From the NCBI RefSeq assembly GCF_020387415.1, contig NZ_JAGWCB010000010.1, forward strand, positions 62,001 to 126,000: a stretch of DNA of 64,000 bases, read 5' to 3'. This stretch comes from Ideonella benzenivorans. GTDB lineage: Bacteria > Pseudomonadota > Gammaproteobacteria > Burkholderiales > Burkholderiaceae_C. Within the stretch, counting starts at the first letter, position 1. Every line of letters starts with the position of its first letter. Below are positions 1 to 10,013 of the stretch, one piece after another. The notes under the pieces are model-generated. The model had not been told where the DNA came from and ran no database searches. It saw only the letters and a list, made by a program, of their open reading frames with translations. The position numbers and the translations under genes are program-made.

Positions 1-1
1 T

Positions 2-733
2 CCCGAGAAACCCCGGCGCAAGGCCCTGGTGACCGGTGGCAGCGGCGCCATCGGCGCGGCCATCTGCCGCCGCCTGGCCGCGGACGGCCTGCATGTGCTG
101 GTGCACGCCAACCGGCAGGCGGCTGCCGCCCAGGCCCTGTGTGAGCAGTTGCGCGACAGCGGCGCCACGGCCGACTGGGTGCAGTTCGATGTCACCGATG
201 GCGAGGCCTGCCAGCGGGCCCTGGAGGCGGTGCTGGCCGACGGCCCGGTGCAGGTGCTGGTGAACAACGCCGGCATCCACGACGACGCGGCCTTTCCGGG
301 CATGTCCGCCCTGCAATGGCACCGCGTGATCGACGTGTCCCTGCATGGCTTCTTCAACGTCACGCAGCCACTGTCCATGCCCATGGTCCGCAGCCGCTGG
401 GGCCGCATCATCTCGGTGTCTTCGGTCGCCGCGCTGACCGGCAACCGGGGCCAGACCAACTATGCGGCCGCCAAGGCCGGCCTGCATGCCGCCAGCAAAT
501 CCCTGGCCCAGGAACTCGCCAGCCGCCACATCACCGTCAACGTGGTGGCCCCCGGCATCATCGAATCCGAGATGTCGGCCGGCGTGTTCGACCCGGAGAC
601 CATCGCCCGCCTGGTGCCGATGAAACGCGCGGGCAGCCCGGACGATGTGGCCCATCTGGTGGGCTTCCTCGCCAGCGAACAGGCCCGTTACATCACGGGA
701 CAGGTGATCTCCGTCAACGGGGGCATGGTCTGA
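2..733 (+). CDS. fabG: 3-ketoacyl-ACP reductase, FabG-like SDR (5' end outside window)
   Basis: NADPH-dependent short-chain dehydrogenase/reductase that reduces 3-ketoacyl-ACP in chain extension. The frame is already open at the left edge, so the true start lies outside; a GTG at 29 falls inside the Rossmann strand and is not the start. Numbering from the first visible codon, the cofactor loop TGGSGAIG is at about 11-18, NNAG at about 88-91, and the catalytic Ser-Tyr-Lys at about 141, 154 and 158 (YAAAK). The C-terminus ends in the usual VNGG. It lies 4 nt before a chorismatase gene and heads a run of pigment-type genes, so I infer it serves aryl-polyene synthesis and not housekeeping fatty acid synthesis. 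Family certain; the specific pathway is inferred. Confidence 0.9.
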   Translation, partial: PEKPRRKALVTGGSGAIGAAICRRLAADGLHVLVHANRQAAAAQALCEQLRDSGATADWVQFDVTDGEACQRALEAVLADGPVQVLVNNAGIHDDAAFPGMSALQWHRVIDVSLHGFFNVTQPLSMPMVRSRWGRIISVSSVAALTGNRGQTNYAAAKAGLHAASKSLAQELASRHITVNVVAPGIIESEMSAGVFDPETIARLVPMKRAGSPDDVAHLVGFLASEQARYITGQVISVNGGMV

Positions 734-737
734 TCCC

Positions 738-1766
738 ATGAGCGCGATCGCGACGCCGACCGCCCTGACCTCTGGCCTGGCCTTCCTCCTCGCCCCGACG
801 CCCGCCGAAGCAGAACGCCGGGCCCAGGTCGTGGGCCTGACGCCCTTGGGTGGGCTCAGCCCATCCGTGCCCGCCGATGCGGGGAGCGCGCCCTGGCTGC
901 CGCTGAACATGCCCTTGCTGGGCAGCAGCGAACTCGCCAGCCAGCTCTGGTGCCTGCCGGGACCGGTCTCGGCCTGGCAGCACAGCACCGACACCGGGGT
1001 GCACCTGCACGCCCGCGTCGCCCGCGATGCCCAGTTCCTGCTGGCCGAATCCCGCGTGGACGGACCGCTGGCCACCCAGGCCCGCCACCTCTACACCGCC
1101 GTGCTCGGCGCGCTGCGTGGCAGTGGCCACCCCCACCCCATCCGCTTCTGGAACTATCTGGCCGACATCCACGGCACCGAGGACGGTGAAGAGCGCTACC
1201 GGCGCTTCAACCAGGGCCGCCGCGAGGCCATGCAGGCCCTGGGCTGCGCCATCACCGAAGGGGCTCCCGCCGCCTGTGCGCTGGGCAACCGAGAAGGGCG
1301 ACTGCGCGTGGCGGTGCTCAGCGGGGCCCAGGCGCCCCGTGCGATCGAGAACCCGCGCCAGGTCAGCGCCTACCACTACCCCGCGCAGTATGGGCGGACC
1401 CCGCCCGTGTTCTCGCGCGCCGCGCTGCTGCCCTTGCCCTTCGGCCGCGACCTGCTGCTGATCAGCGGCACCGCCAGCATCGTGGGCCACCAGAGCCTGC
1501 ACGAAGGCGATGTACAGGCCCAGACCGAGGAGGCCTTGCGCAACATCGAGGCCCTGCTGGCGCAGGCCTGCGCGGGGCGCCCGGCGTTGTCCTTGTCTGA
1601 ACTCAGCGGCCGGGTCTATGTCCGCCACCCGGCCGATGTGCCCCGGGTGCTGGACCGTCTGGTCGCGCGCGGCATGACGGGCTTCAGCGTGCTGCAGGCC
1701 GAGGTGTGCCGCCGTGAACTGCTGGTGGAAATCGAGGCGGAGGGCTGGGTGACCCATGCCGGCTGA
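738..1766 (+). CDS. xanB2: Chorismatase, FkbO/Hyg5/XanB2 family (3-/4-hydroxybenzoate synthase type)
   Basis: 342 residues. Members of this family hydrolyse chorismate to hydroxybenzoates or dihydroxy acids; XanB2 of Xanthomonas supplies 3- and 4-hydroxybenzoate for xanthomonadin and ubiquinone. Family landmarks visible here are HGTEDGEERYRRFN (about 145-158), SAYHYPAQYG (about 210-219), SGTASIVGH (about 243-251) and QTEE (about 262-265), which holds the glutamate expected to act in catalysis. It starts 4 nt after the fabG stop and overlaps the next gene by 11 nt, so all are co-transcribed. With the flanking reductase, acyltransferase, glycosyltransferase and thioesterase it indicates an aryl-polyene pigment cluster whose ketosynthase part lies to the left. 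Which hydroxybenzoate isomer is made cannot be read from the sequence. Confidence 0.83.
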   Translation: MSAIATPTALTSGLAFLLAPTPAEAERRAQVVGLTPLGGLSPSVPADAGSAPWLPLNMPLLGSSELASQLWCLPGPVSAWQHSTDTGVHLHARVARDAQFLLAESRVDGPLATQARHLYTAVLGALRGSGHPHPIRFWNYLADIHGTEDGEERYRRFNQGRREAMQALGCAITEGAPAACALGNREGRLRVAVLSGAQAPRAIENPRQVSAYHYPAQYGRTPPVFSRAALLPLPFGRDLLLISGTASIVGHQSLHEGDVQAQTEEALRNIEALLAQACAGRPALSLSELSGRVYVRHPADVPRVLDRLVARGMTGFSVLQAEVCRRELLVEIEAEGWVTHAG

Positions 1767-2526
1767 GACGCGGGGCCTGCGCCGGGCCGGGCAGGTGCTG
1801 CTGTTCTACCTGCTGCTGCTGTGGCTGGGCGGCATGCTGCTGGCCGGCAACTTGTTCTGCCTGCCGCTGGCGCTCGTGCCCGCACGCGTTCGGCAGCCCC
1901 TCATGCAGCGACTGATCAGTGCCCTGTTCCGGCTCTTCCTGGCCGGCTGCACCCGCTGCGGCCTGATGCGGCTGGACCTGACGGCCCTCGACGAGCTCAA
2001 CCAGCGCCCCGGCGGCATGCTGATCCTGGCCAACCACCCGAGCATGATCGACGTGTTCCTGGTCCTGTCGCGTGTGCGCGAGGCCCTCTGCCTGATGAAG
2101 GCCGACCTGGTGACCAACGCCTTCCTGGCGGTGGGCGCCCGGCTGGCCGGCTATGTCAACAACAGCCGTCCCGAACACCTGATCCGCACGGCGACACGGG
2201 CGGTGCGCCGAGGCCAGCGCCTGCTGGTCTTCCCGGAAGGCACCCGCACCGTCGAGGACCCGATCAATCCGCTCAAGCCCGGGGCAGGCCTGATCGCCAA
2301 GCTGGCGCAGGCCCCCCTGCAGGTCGTCATCCTGCGCACCAACTCGCGCTATCTGTGCAAGGGCTGGCCGATCTGGCGTGCGCCGCGTTTCCCCGTGGTG
2401 TACCAGGCCCGCCTGGGCCCCTGCCTGCCGGCCCCCCGCAACGCGAGCGACACCTTGACGCAACTGCAAAATGCCTTCCGACAGCAGTTGCCCACCTCGG
2501 CGATCGACCCGGAATTCACGGTCTGA
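1756..2526 (+). CDS. PlsC-like 1-acyl-glycerol-3-phosphate acyltransferase family protein
   Basis: 256 residues. It has an N-terminal hydrophobic segment (about 14-40), the H-x4-D acyltransferase motif HPSMID at 94-99 and FPEGTR at 159-164. These mark the LPLAT family, which transfers acyl groups from acyl-ACP or acyl-CoA at the inner membrane. Family members within aryl-polyene and xanthomonadin clusters are thought to attach the polyene acyl chain to a glycerolipid-type or sugar carrier. The 11-nt overlap with the chorismatase gene and the glycosyltransferase 19 nt downstream support that role here over general phospholipid synthesis. The substrate is inferred from context. Confidence 0.85.
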   Translation: MPAETRGLRRAGQVLLFYLLLLWLGGMLLAGNLFCLPLALVPARVRQPLMQRLISALFRLFLAGCTRCGLMRLDLTALDELNQRPGGMLILANHPSMIDVFLVLSRVREALCLMKADLVTNAFLAVGARLAGYVNNSRPEHLIRTATRAVRRGQRLLVFPEGTRTVEDPINPLKPGAGLIAKLAQAPLQVVILRTNSRYLCKGWPIWRAPRFPVVYQARLGPCLPAPRNASDTLTQLQNAFRQQLPTSAIDPEFTV

Positions 2527-2545
2527 ACGCCCGAGCCATGACACC

Positions 2546-3301
2546 ATGACATCCCACACCCACCTGGTCCTCATCCCCAGCTACAACCCCGGCCCCAAGG
2601 TCTATGAGACCGTGCAGGCCGCCCGTGCCCAGTGGACGCCGGTCTGGGTGGTGGTGGACGGCAGCACCGACGGCACCACCCAGACACTGCAGCGCATGGC
2701 CGCCACCGACCCGGGGCTGCGCGTGCTGGTGCTGCCGCGCAACTGCGGCAAGGGTGCGGCCGTGCTGCACGGCCTGGACGAAGCCCAGCGCCTGGGCTTC
2801 ACCCACGCCCTGTGCATGGATTCGGACGGACAACACCCGGCCATGCTGATCCCGCAGTTCATGGAGACCTCCCAGGCCAATCCGGCCGCCATGGTGCTGG
2901 GCGTGCCGGTGTTCGACGCCAGCGCCCCGGCCCTGCGGGTGCAGGGCCGCAAGATCTCCAACTGGTGGGCCAATCTGGAGACGCTCTGGGCCGGCATCGG
3001 CGACTCGCTGTACGGCTTTCGCGTCTACCCGATCGAGCCGCTGCGCCAGGTGATGCACGGCCAGCGCTGGATGCGCCGTTTCGATTTCGACCCCGAAGCC
3101 GTGGTGCGCCTGGCCTGGCGCGGTGTGCGCCCCCTCAACCTGCCCGCCCCGGTGAAGTACCTGACCGCCTCGGAAGGTGGCGTCTCCCACTTCAACTACT
3201 GGCGTGACAACCGGCTGCTCACCTGGATGCATCTGCGGCTCATGCTTGGCTTCGCGCTGCGCCTGCCCGCCCTGGTCGGACGTCGTCTGCTGCACCGCTG
3301 A
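2546..3301 (+). CDS. Family 2 glycosyltransferase (pigment cluster)
   Basis: 251 residues from the ATG at 2546. An in-frame upstream codon at 2471 would lie inside the acyltransferase gene, so I did not use it. The GT-A fold is shown by the N-terminal strand ending in VVVDGSTDG (about 35-43) and the metal/nucleotide motif MDSDGQH (about 91-97), as in dolichol-phosphate-mannose-synthase-like GT2 enzymes. The C-terminus has an Arg/Leu-rich amphipathic stretch that may contact the membrane, but no multi-pass membrane domain. Context suggests it glycosylates the aryl-polyene or its lipid carrier; donor and acceptor are unknown. Confidence 0.85.
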   Translation: MTSHTHLVLIPSYNPGPKVYETVQAARAQWTPVWVVVDGSTDGTTQTLQRMAATDPGLRVLVLPRNCGKGAAVLHGLDEAQRLGFTHALCMDSDGQHPAMLIPQFMETSQANPAAMVLGVPVFDASAPALRVQGRKISNWWANLETLWAGIGDSLYGFRVYPIEPLRQVMHGQRWMRRFDFDPEAVVRLAWRGVRPLNLPAPVKYLTASEGGVSHFNYWRDNRLLTWMHLRLMLGFALRLPALVGRRLLHR

Positions 3302-3347
3302 ATCGCCGCCCCATGTCCGACACGTCCGCACCAATCCAGGCGCACCG

Positions 3348-3803
3348 ATGCCCCTGACCCTGACGCCCCCCAAGGACCGCCCCCTGTTCCAGGTGCCGCG
3401 CCGCGTGCGCTTTGGGGACTGCGACCCGGCCGGCATCGTCTATTACCCGCGCTACCTCGATCTGCTCAATTCGGTCATCGAGGACTGGTGGACCCACATC
3501 GGCCTGTCCTGGCACGAGGAGCTTCCCCGGCGCGGGCTGTTCACGCCGCTGTCCCACCTGGAGACCCAGTTCCTGCGGCCGTCCCGCATGGGCGATGAAC
3601 TCGTGGCCACGCTCTGGCTGGAGGCCTTGCAGCGTTCATCCATCCGGCTCAATCTGCTGCTGAGCGGACCGGACGAGGGCCAGGAGCGCTTGGTCGCCCG
3701 TGTGCGTCAGGTGTGTGTGGACCGCCGCACGCAGGCGCCCTGCCTTTGGCCCGAAGACGCCCATGCGCTGCTGGCGGCCTGGCGGCGGACGCCGGGTTCC
3801 TGA
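3348..3803 (+). CDS. Hot-dog acyl-CoA/ACP thioesterase, 4-hydroxybenzoyl-CoA thioesterase type
   Basis: 151 residues. The N-terminal RFGDCDPAGIVYYPRYLD (about 21-38) is the 4HBT-family active-site signature, with the catalytic Asp at about 26. Such enzymes hydrolyse aryl- or acyl-thioesters. The start at 3348 gives the family's usual length; longer versions would run into the preceding gene. It is the last gene of the pigment-type operon and probably releases the aryl-polyene acid or edits hydroxybenzoyl thioesters. It is distinct from the YbgC-type paralogue of the tol operon at 38954. Confidence 0.85.
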   Translation: MPLTLTPPKDRPLFQVPRRVRFGDCDPAGIVYYPRYLDLLNSVIEDWWTHIGLSWHEELPRRGLFTPLSHLETQFLRPSRMGDELVATLWLEALQRSSIRLNLLLSGPDEGQERLVARVRQVCVDRRTQAPCLWPEDAHALLAAWRRTPGS

Positions 3804-3910
3804 GCGAGCCTGCCGGTGATCTGGTTCGCCCGCCGGACCGTTCGCCACGGTCTGCTTCCACACCATGGGAAGGGTCCTGGTGCCCCGCAGCACAGGCCAA
3901 GGCCCGTCGC

Positions 3911-3916
3911 TACAAT
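3911..3916 (+). promoter_or_regulatory. Candidate -10 hexamer for glnS
   Basis: TACAAT lies 54 nt before the glnS start in a 167-nt intergenic gap. No convincing -35 was found at 16-18 nt spacing, so this rests on the -10 alone. Confidence 0.4.
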
Positions 3917-3970
3917 CGAACAGATCATCGGGCCATTGCCGGCCCCTGCATCCAGGAACCTCCGCGCTTC

Positions 3971-5764
<1,794 letters not shown>

Positions 5765-5795
5765 GCCCCGCCTTCGCCCCCGCTCTCCGCTGCGC

Positions 5796-5813
5796 AGGCG
5801 CCCTCGGGCGCCT
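5796..5813 (+). terminator. Rho-independent-type terminator after glnS
   Basis: A perfect 7-bp inverted repeat (AGGCGCC / GGCGCCT) with a CTCG tetraloop, followed by a short pyrimidine-rich tail. It lies just downstream of glnS and just before the acyltransferase gene. Confidence 0.65.
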
Positions 5814-5830
5814 TTCGCATTGGCCCTCCC

Positions 5831-6934
5831 ATGTCTCGCCCTTCTGTCCGTGCGGCCTCGGTGCCGCTGATCGACCTCGGCCGCGTGCTGGCGTCGCAAC
5901 TCATCGTCTGGCACCACCTGACCCTCTACAGCCCCTTGCAGGCCCAGCTGGACCCGCTGGCCCCCTCGCTGTGGGACTGGCTGGCCGATCCGGCCCGCAT
6001 GGCGGTGCAGATCTTCCTGGTCATGGGCGGCTACCTGGCCGCCATGCAGTGGCTGCCCCACCCCGACGCGGGCGACCGCCTGCCCCCGGCCGCGCTGCCC
6101 CGCGCGCTGTGGCAGCGCTATCTGCGCCTGGTGCCAGCCTGCATGGTGGCCCTGGGGGCTGCGGTGCTCAGCGCCGAGCTGGCCCGGATGATCAGCGACG
6201 ACCCCAACCTGCCCCCCGCCCCGACCTGGGACCAGTGGCTGGTCAACCTGTTGCTGTTGCAGGACATCCTGGGCCAGGATGCGCTCAACGCCGGCCTCTG
6301 GTACGTGGCCATCGACCTGCAGCTCTTTGGCCTGCTGTTGCTGATCGTGGCCCTGCGCCACCACGCGGCCTGGCGCAACGGCCTGACCATCGGGCTGGTG
6401 CTCGGGCTGACGCTGGCCTCGCTGTTCGGCTTCAACCTGCGCCATGAACTCGATGCCTGGGGGCTCTACTTCTTCGGCAGCTACGGGCTGGGCATGCTGG
6501 CCGCCTGGATCCGCCATGCACGCCACCGCCACCATGCGTGGTTGGGGCAGGCTTTCCTCGCTACCGTGGTGGTGGCCGCCCTGGGCCTGGCCTGGCGTGA
6601 CCGGCTGCTGGTCGCAGGCCTCACGGCGCTGTGTCTGGCCAGCCCATGGATCAACGGCCCCCTCTGGAGCCGGTTGGCGGCCTGGGGCCCGCTGCCCTGG
6701 CTGGCGCGCACCTCGTACGCGGTGTTCCTGGCCCACTACCCCGTCTGCGTGCTCACCGGCGCCGTGGTCAGCACCTTCTGGCCCGAAACGACCTTCTTCA
6801 GTGTGCTGGGCCTGCTCATCACCTGGACGCTGGCCCTGCTGGCGGGCTGGGCGCTGCACGTGGGCGTCGAGCAGCAGGTCAAGGCCTGGATGAGGCCTCA
6901 GCGCACCACGGTGGCACCGCAGGCCTCCCACTGA
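5831..6934 (+). CDS. Acyltransferase-3 family membrane protein (OafA/YrhL type)
   Basis: 367 residues with about ten hydrophobic helices throughout, typical of acyltransferase-3 proteins that O-acylate surface polysaccharides, peptidoglycan or small molecules from the cytoplasmic side. The N-terminus contains the family's usual pattern (LIDLGRVLASQLIVWHHL), with a conserved-type His in helix 1 at about residues 26-27, and helix 2 carries FLVMGGYL. No SGNH domain is fused. It stands alone between a terminator and a long intergenic region, so the acceptor cannot be inferred. It could belong to surface-polysaccharide modification. Confidence 0.8.
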   Translation: MSRPSVRAASVPLIDLGRVLASQLIVWHHLTLYSPLQAQLDPLAPSLWDWLADPARMAVQIFLVMGGYLAAMQWLPHPDAGDRLPPAALPRALWQRYLRLVPACMVALGAAVLSAELARMISDDPNLPPAPTWDQWLVNLLLLQDILGQDALNAGLWYVAIDLQLFGLLLLIVALRHHAAWRNGLTIGLVLGLTLASLFGFNLRHELDAWGLYFFGSYGLGMLAAWIRHARHRHHAWLGQAFLATVVVAALGLAWRDRLLVAGLTALCLASPWINGPLWSRLAAWGPLPWLARTSYAVFLAHYPVCVLTGAVVSTFWPETTFFSVLGLLITWTLALLAGWALHVGVEQQVKAWMRPQRTTVAPQASH

Positions 6935-7297
6935 TGGGGCGCGCCGCGCACCGTCGCGCGCCCCTCCCCCGCGGCCGCTGCCCCCAAGCCGTCCACCCTG
7001 TCCACGCCCTGCCTTGGGGGTGGGCGCCGACGGTGAAACTGTCCATACTGGTGCATGACCCTGGCACGGAACTCGCTGGTTCGGTGGTTACGGCCGGAAG
7101 CCGGTTCTGTACTGCAGAAATCGGCAACCGGTGGTCCTGACACGTCACATTGCCTGTTTTGTACGTGTTTTCCCAAACCTTCTCAGGGTCAAGCCCTTGT
7201 GAAGTGAACGAAGTTGGACGCTATAGTGGCGCCCTTTGGCAACTCACAAGGTTGCCGTCGACAAGAGACAGCGCTGAAAGGCGACTGGAGGATACGA
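6935..7297. other. Intergenic region upstream of tonB (363 nt)
   Basis: No credible gene. It holds a TATAGT hexamer at 7222-7227 that could serve as a -10 for tonB, with a TTGTGA at 7197-7202 at a long 19-nt spacing. The tonB ribosome-binding site GGAGG lies at 7287-7291. I looked for a Fur-box-like inverted repeat and did not see a convincing one. Confidence 0.5.
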
Positions 7298-7984
7298 GTG
7301 GATTTCGCTGAATCGCAGCGCAACCCTGGCAAGCATCCTGTCGGGTTGATCATCGTGATCGTGCTGCACCTGCTGCTGGGCTGGGCCCTGCTCAGTGGCT
7401 TGGCACGCAAGGTGGTGGAGGTCGTGAAGGCCCCGATCGAGACCAAAATCATCGAGGAGGTGAAGCCGCCGCCACCCCCGCCCCCGGAAAACCTGCCGCC
7501 GCCGCCCAAGACTGCGCCGCCGCCGCCGGCCTTCGTGCCGCCGCCGGAGGTCCAGGTGGCCCAGCAACCGCAGGCCCCCACCATCACCACGACCAATGTG
7601 CAACCGCCGCCGCAAGAGGTGAAAATCTCCCAAGCGGCCCCCGCCGTGCAGGCCCCCCCGGCGCCGCCCGCACCGCCACGGGCAGCCGCCCGCCCGGCGA
7701 TTGCAGACGTCTCAGCCTGCGCGCCCAAGGGTTCCGACTACCCTGCCGCCGCAGCCCGCGCCCAGGCCACCGGGACCACCCGCGTGCGCTTCACTGTGGA
7801 CGCCGGCGGCAAGCTGGCCAAGGCCGAGGTCGTGCGGTCCGCCGGCCCGTCCCGCGAGCACCGCATGCTCGACCGCATCGCAGTCGAGAAGCTGAGTGAA
7901 TGCACGTTCCGCCCCGGTGTGGACGAGAACGGCCACCCCGCCGGTGGCACGTTCGAAGTCGACTACGTCTGGACGCTGCAGTAA
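7298..7984 (+). CDS. tonB: TonB energy-transducing protein
   Basis: 228 residues. It couples the inner-membrane proton motive force to outer-membrane TonB-dependent receptors. A single N-terminal membrane anchor (about 15-35) is followed by a long Pro-rich spacer with repeated PPPP and VPPPEV-type runs (about 57-155) and a C-terminal TonB domain ending in the FEVDYVWTLQ-type strand. The GTG start at 7298 was chosen over an upstream in-frame codon because GGAGG sits 6 nt ahead and the membrane anchor then begins at the expected distance. It is followed by exbB and two exbD genes, a complete energising complex. Iron-responsive control is usual in the family, but no clear Fur site is seen. Confidence 0.92.
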   Translation: MDFAESQRNPGKHPVGLIIVIVLHLLLGWALLSGLARKVVEVVKAPIETKIIEEVKPPPPPPPENLPPPPKTAPPPPAFVPPPEVQVAQQPQAPTITTTNVQPPPQEVKISQAAPAVQAPPAPPAPPRAAARPAIADVSACAPKGSDYPAAAARAQATGTTRVRFTVDAGGKLAKAEVVRSAGPSREHRMLDRIAVEKLSECTFRPGVDENGHPAGGTFEVDYVWTLQ

Positions 7985-8068
7985 ACCTTTTTTGAACCGC
8001 CCGTCCGCACGACGACCCGTCGGCGCGATGGGCTCATCCCCTCCCCCTGGATACCCCTTGGAGTGAAC

Positions 8069-8905
8069 ATGTCCTTTCTGAAACTTCTGCGTGCGCCCCT
8101 GCTGGCAGCCACCATCGCTTTCACCGGCACCCTGCCGTTGTCCGCCCTGGCGCAGGAGACCGCTTCCGCCCCGGCCGCTGGTGCCTCGACCGATGTGACC
8201 GCCCCGGCCCCCGAATCGATCCCGACCCCGGAAACCAAGAAGGAAACGATCGACAACCCCTACGGCCTGGATGCGCTGTGGAGCCAGGGGGACTTCGTCG
8301 CCCGCGGCACGCTGATCATCATGATCCTGATGTCGATGGGCAGCTGGTACATCATCTTCACGAAGCTCTGGGAACAGCACAAGATGTTCAAGAGCGCCAA
8401 GGCCGTGACCGACGACTTCTGGAAGTCGGGCTCGGTCAAGAAGGGTGCCGCCACGCTGGAAGAAGGCTCGGCCTTCCGTTACATGGCCGATGAAGGCATC
8501 AAGGCCGCCGAACACCACGAGGGCACGCTGGTCGACAACATCGACCTGCACACCTGGATCGGCATGAGCGTCGAGCGCGCCGTCGGCAACATCAACAGCC
8601 GTCTGCAGGACGGTCTGGCCTTCCTGGCCACGGTCGGCTCCACTGCCCCGTTCGTGGGCCTGTTCGGTACCGTGTGGGGCATCTATCACGCCCTGACCGC
8701 CATCGGCATCTCGGGCCAGGCCTCGATCGACAAGGTGGCCGGCCCCGTCGGTGAAGCCCTGATCATGACCGCCTTCGGTCTGGCCGTGGCCGTGCCGGCG
8801 GTGATGGGCTACAACTGGCTGATCCGCCGCAACAAGTCGGTGATGGAGAAGGTCCGTGCCTTCTCGGGCGACGTGCACAACGTGCTGCTGGCCGGCAAGC
8901 AGTGA
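8069..8905 (+). CDS. exbB: ExbB, TonB-system proton channel subunit
   Basis: 278 residues, MotA/TolQ/ExbB family. A cleavable-looking leader (1-29, ending ALA-Q) and an Ala/Pro-rich periplasmic stretch precede the first membrane helix at about 81-97. Helices 2 and 3 lie within about 185-265, including the conserved GLFGTVWGI and AFGLAVAVPAV segments that line the channel. The ATG at 8069 has a TTGGAG site upstream. ExbB pentamers enclose ExbD dimers and drive TonB. It lies in tonB-exbB-exbD-exbD order. Confidence 0.94.
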   Translation: MSFLKLLRAPLLAATIAFTGTLPLSALAQETASAPAAGASTDVTAPAPESIPTPETKKETIDNPYGLDALWSQGDFVARGTLIIMILMSMGSWYIIFTKLWEQHKMFKSAKAVTDDFWKSGSVKKGAATLEEGSAFRYMADEGIKAAEHHEGTLVDNIDLHTWIGMSVERAVGNINSRLQDGLAFLATVGSTAPFVGLFGTVWGIYHALTAIGISGQASIDKVAGPVGEALIMTAFGLAVAVPAVMGYNWLIRRNKSVMEKVRAFSGDVHNVLLAGKQ

Positions 8906-9013
8906 TTTTCCGGGGCGGTGCCACGGCACCGTCCACGGGCCGCGACCCCGGTGGCCCCGGGCTGATCCCCGGTGGCGCCGGACGAACCGTCCGCTCGCAC
9001 AAAGGAACGCAAG

Positions 9014-9442
9014 ATGGCAATGAGCGTTGGCTCCGCCGATGGCGATGAAGAGCAGATGAACTCGAGCATCAACACCACGCCCCTCGTGGACGTGATGCTG
9101 GTGCTGCTCATCATCTTCCTGATCACCATCCCGGTGGTCACCCAGTCCGTCAACCTGACCCTGCCGAAGGAAATCAACGTCCCGACGCAGACCAAGCCGG
9201 AAAACATCCTGCTCGCGGTCACCAAGGATGGCGACGTGTACTGGTCCACCAAGTACATCCCCGACACCGACACCCTGGTCGAGATGCTCAAGAAGGAAGC
9301 GGTCAAGGTGCCGCAACCCGAAGTGCACATCCGCGGTGATGAGAATGCCCGCTATGAGTCGGTGGGCCGCTTGATCGTGGCCTGCCAGCGCGCTGGCATC
9401 GCCAAGGTCGGCTTCATCACCGAGCCGCCGGCCAAGAACTGA
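9014..9442 (+). CDS. exbD: ExbD, first copy
   Basis: 142 residues, TolR/ExbD family. A short cytoplasmic N-terminus precedes NTTPLVDVMLVLLIIF, in which Asp26 is the membrane-embedded proton-carrying residue. The periplasmic domain follows. The ATG at 9014 has AAAGGAA upstream and gives the usual family length. An adjacent second exbD copy 11 nt downstream means the two can form a heteromeric stator, as known for Xanthomonas exbD1/exbD2. Confidence 0.93.
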   Translation: MAMSVGSADGDEEQMNSSINTTPLVDVMLVLLIIFLITIPVVTQSVNLTLPKEINVPTQTKPENILLAVTKDGDVYWSTKYIPDTDTLVEMLKKEAVKVPQPEVHIRGDENARYESVGRLIVACQRAGIAKVGFITEPPAKN

Positions 9443-9453
9443 AAGGAAGCCCC

Positions 9454-9876
9454 ATGGCCATGAGTGTCGGGTCGTCCGAAGACGACATGATGGTCGAGAT
9501 GAACACCACGCCGCTGATCGACGTGATGCTCGTCCTGCTGATCATGTTCATCATCACCATCCCCGTGCAGACGCACGCGGTGAAGATGAACATGCCGGTG
9601 AACTCCCACAACTCGCCGCCCCCGAAGCCGCCCGAGATCGTGCGCATCGACATCGACTTCGACGGCACCATCGGCTGGAACGGCGAGACAGTCCCCAGTC
9701 GTGGCGATCTCGAAGCGCGGCTCTACCGCCTGTCACTGCTGCCGGATCAGCCCGAGGTGCATGTGCGCCCCAACAAGCTGGTGACCTACAAGTATGTCGC
9801 CATGGTGCTGGCCGAGGCGCAACGCCTGGGCGTGACCAAGATCGGCATCATCGGCAACGAGCAGTTCATGAACTGA
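9454..9876 (+). CDS. exbD: ExbD, second copy
   Basis: 140 residues. It has the same architecture as the preceding gene, with the membrane Asp at 23 in NTTPLIDVMLVLL and a periplasmic domain that has diverged from copy 1. The two start alike (MAMSVGS), suggesting tandem duplication followed by divergence. The gene ends the tonB operon; a strong terminator follows. In Xanthomonas the second ExbD is dispensable for iron uptake but needed for other functions, so specialisation is possible here too (family knowledge, not shown by the sequence). Confidence 0.92.
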   Translation: MAMSVGSSEDDMMVEMNTTPLIDVMLVLLIMFIITIPVQTHAVKMNMPVNSHNSPPPKPPEIVRIDIDFDGTIGWNGETVPSRGDLEARLYRLSLLPDQPEVHVRPNKLVTYKYVAMVLAEAQRLGVTKIGIIGNEQFMN

Positions 9877-9940
9877 CCCTGCGCGGGCAGGTCTGGCCAC
9901 GGGAACACCACCGGGCCCGCCCGCACACCGCTTGCCGGAG

Positions 9941-9976
9941 AATCGGGGTTCGTTCCGTCAGGATCGAACCCCGATT
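9941..9976 (+). terminator. Terminator after the tonB-exbBDD operon
   Basis: A perfect 12-bp inverted repeat (AATCGGGGTTCG / CGAACCCCGATT) with a 12-nt loop, followed by TTGTTT. It separates exbD copy 2 from the repeat-protein gene. Confidence 0.85.
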
Positions 9977-10013
9977 TGTTTCCTGGACTCCCTTCACAAG
10001 GAAGACCCCTCTG

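Noticed and set aside
6935-7297. Fur box ahead of tonB
   Set aside because: Only a 5-bp imperfect repeat around 7104-7119 is seen, with no 19-bp Fur-type consensus.
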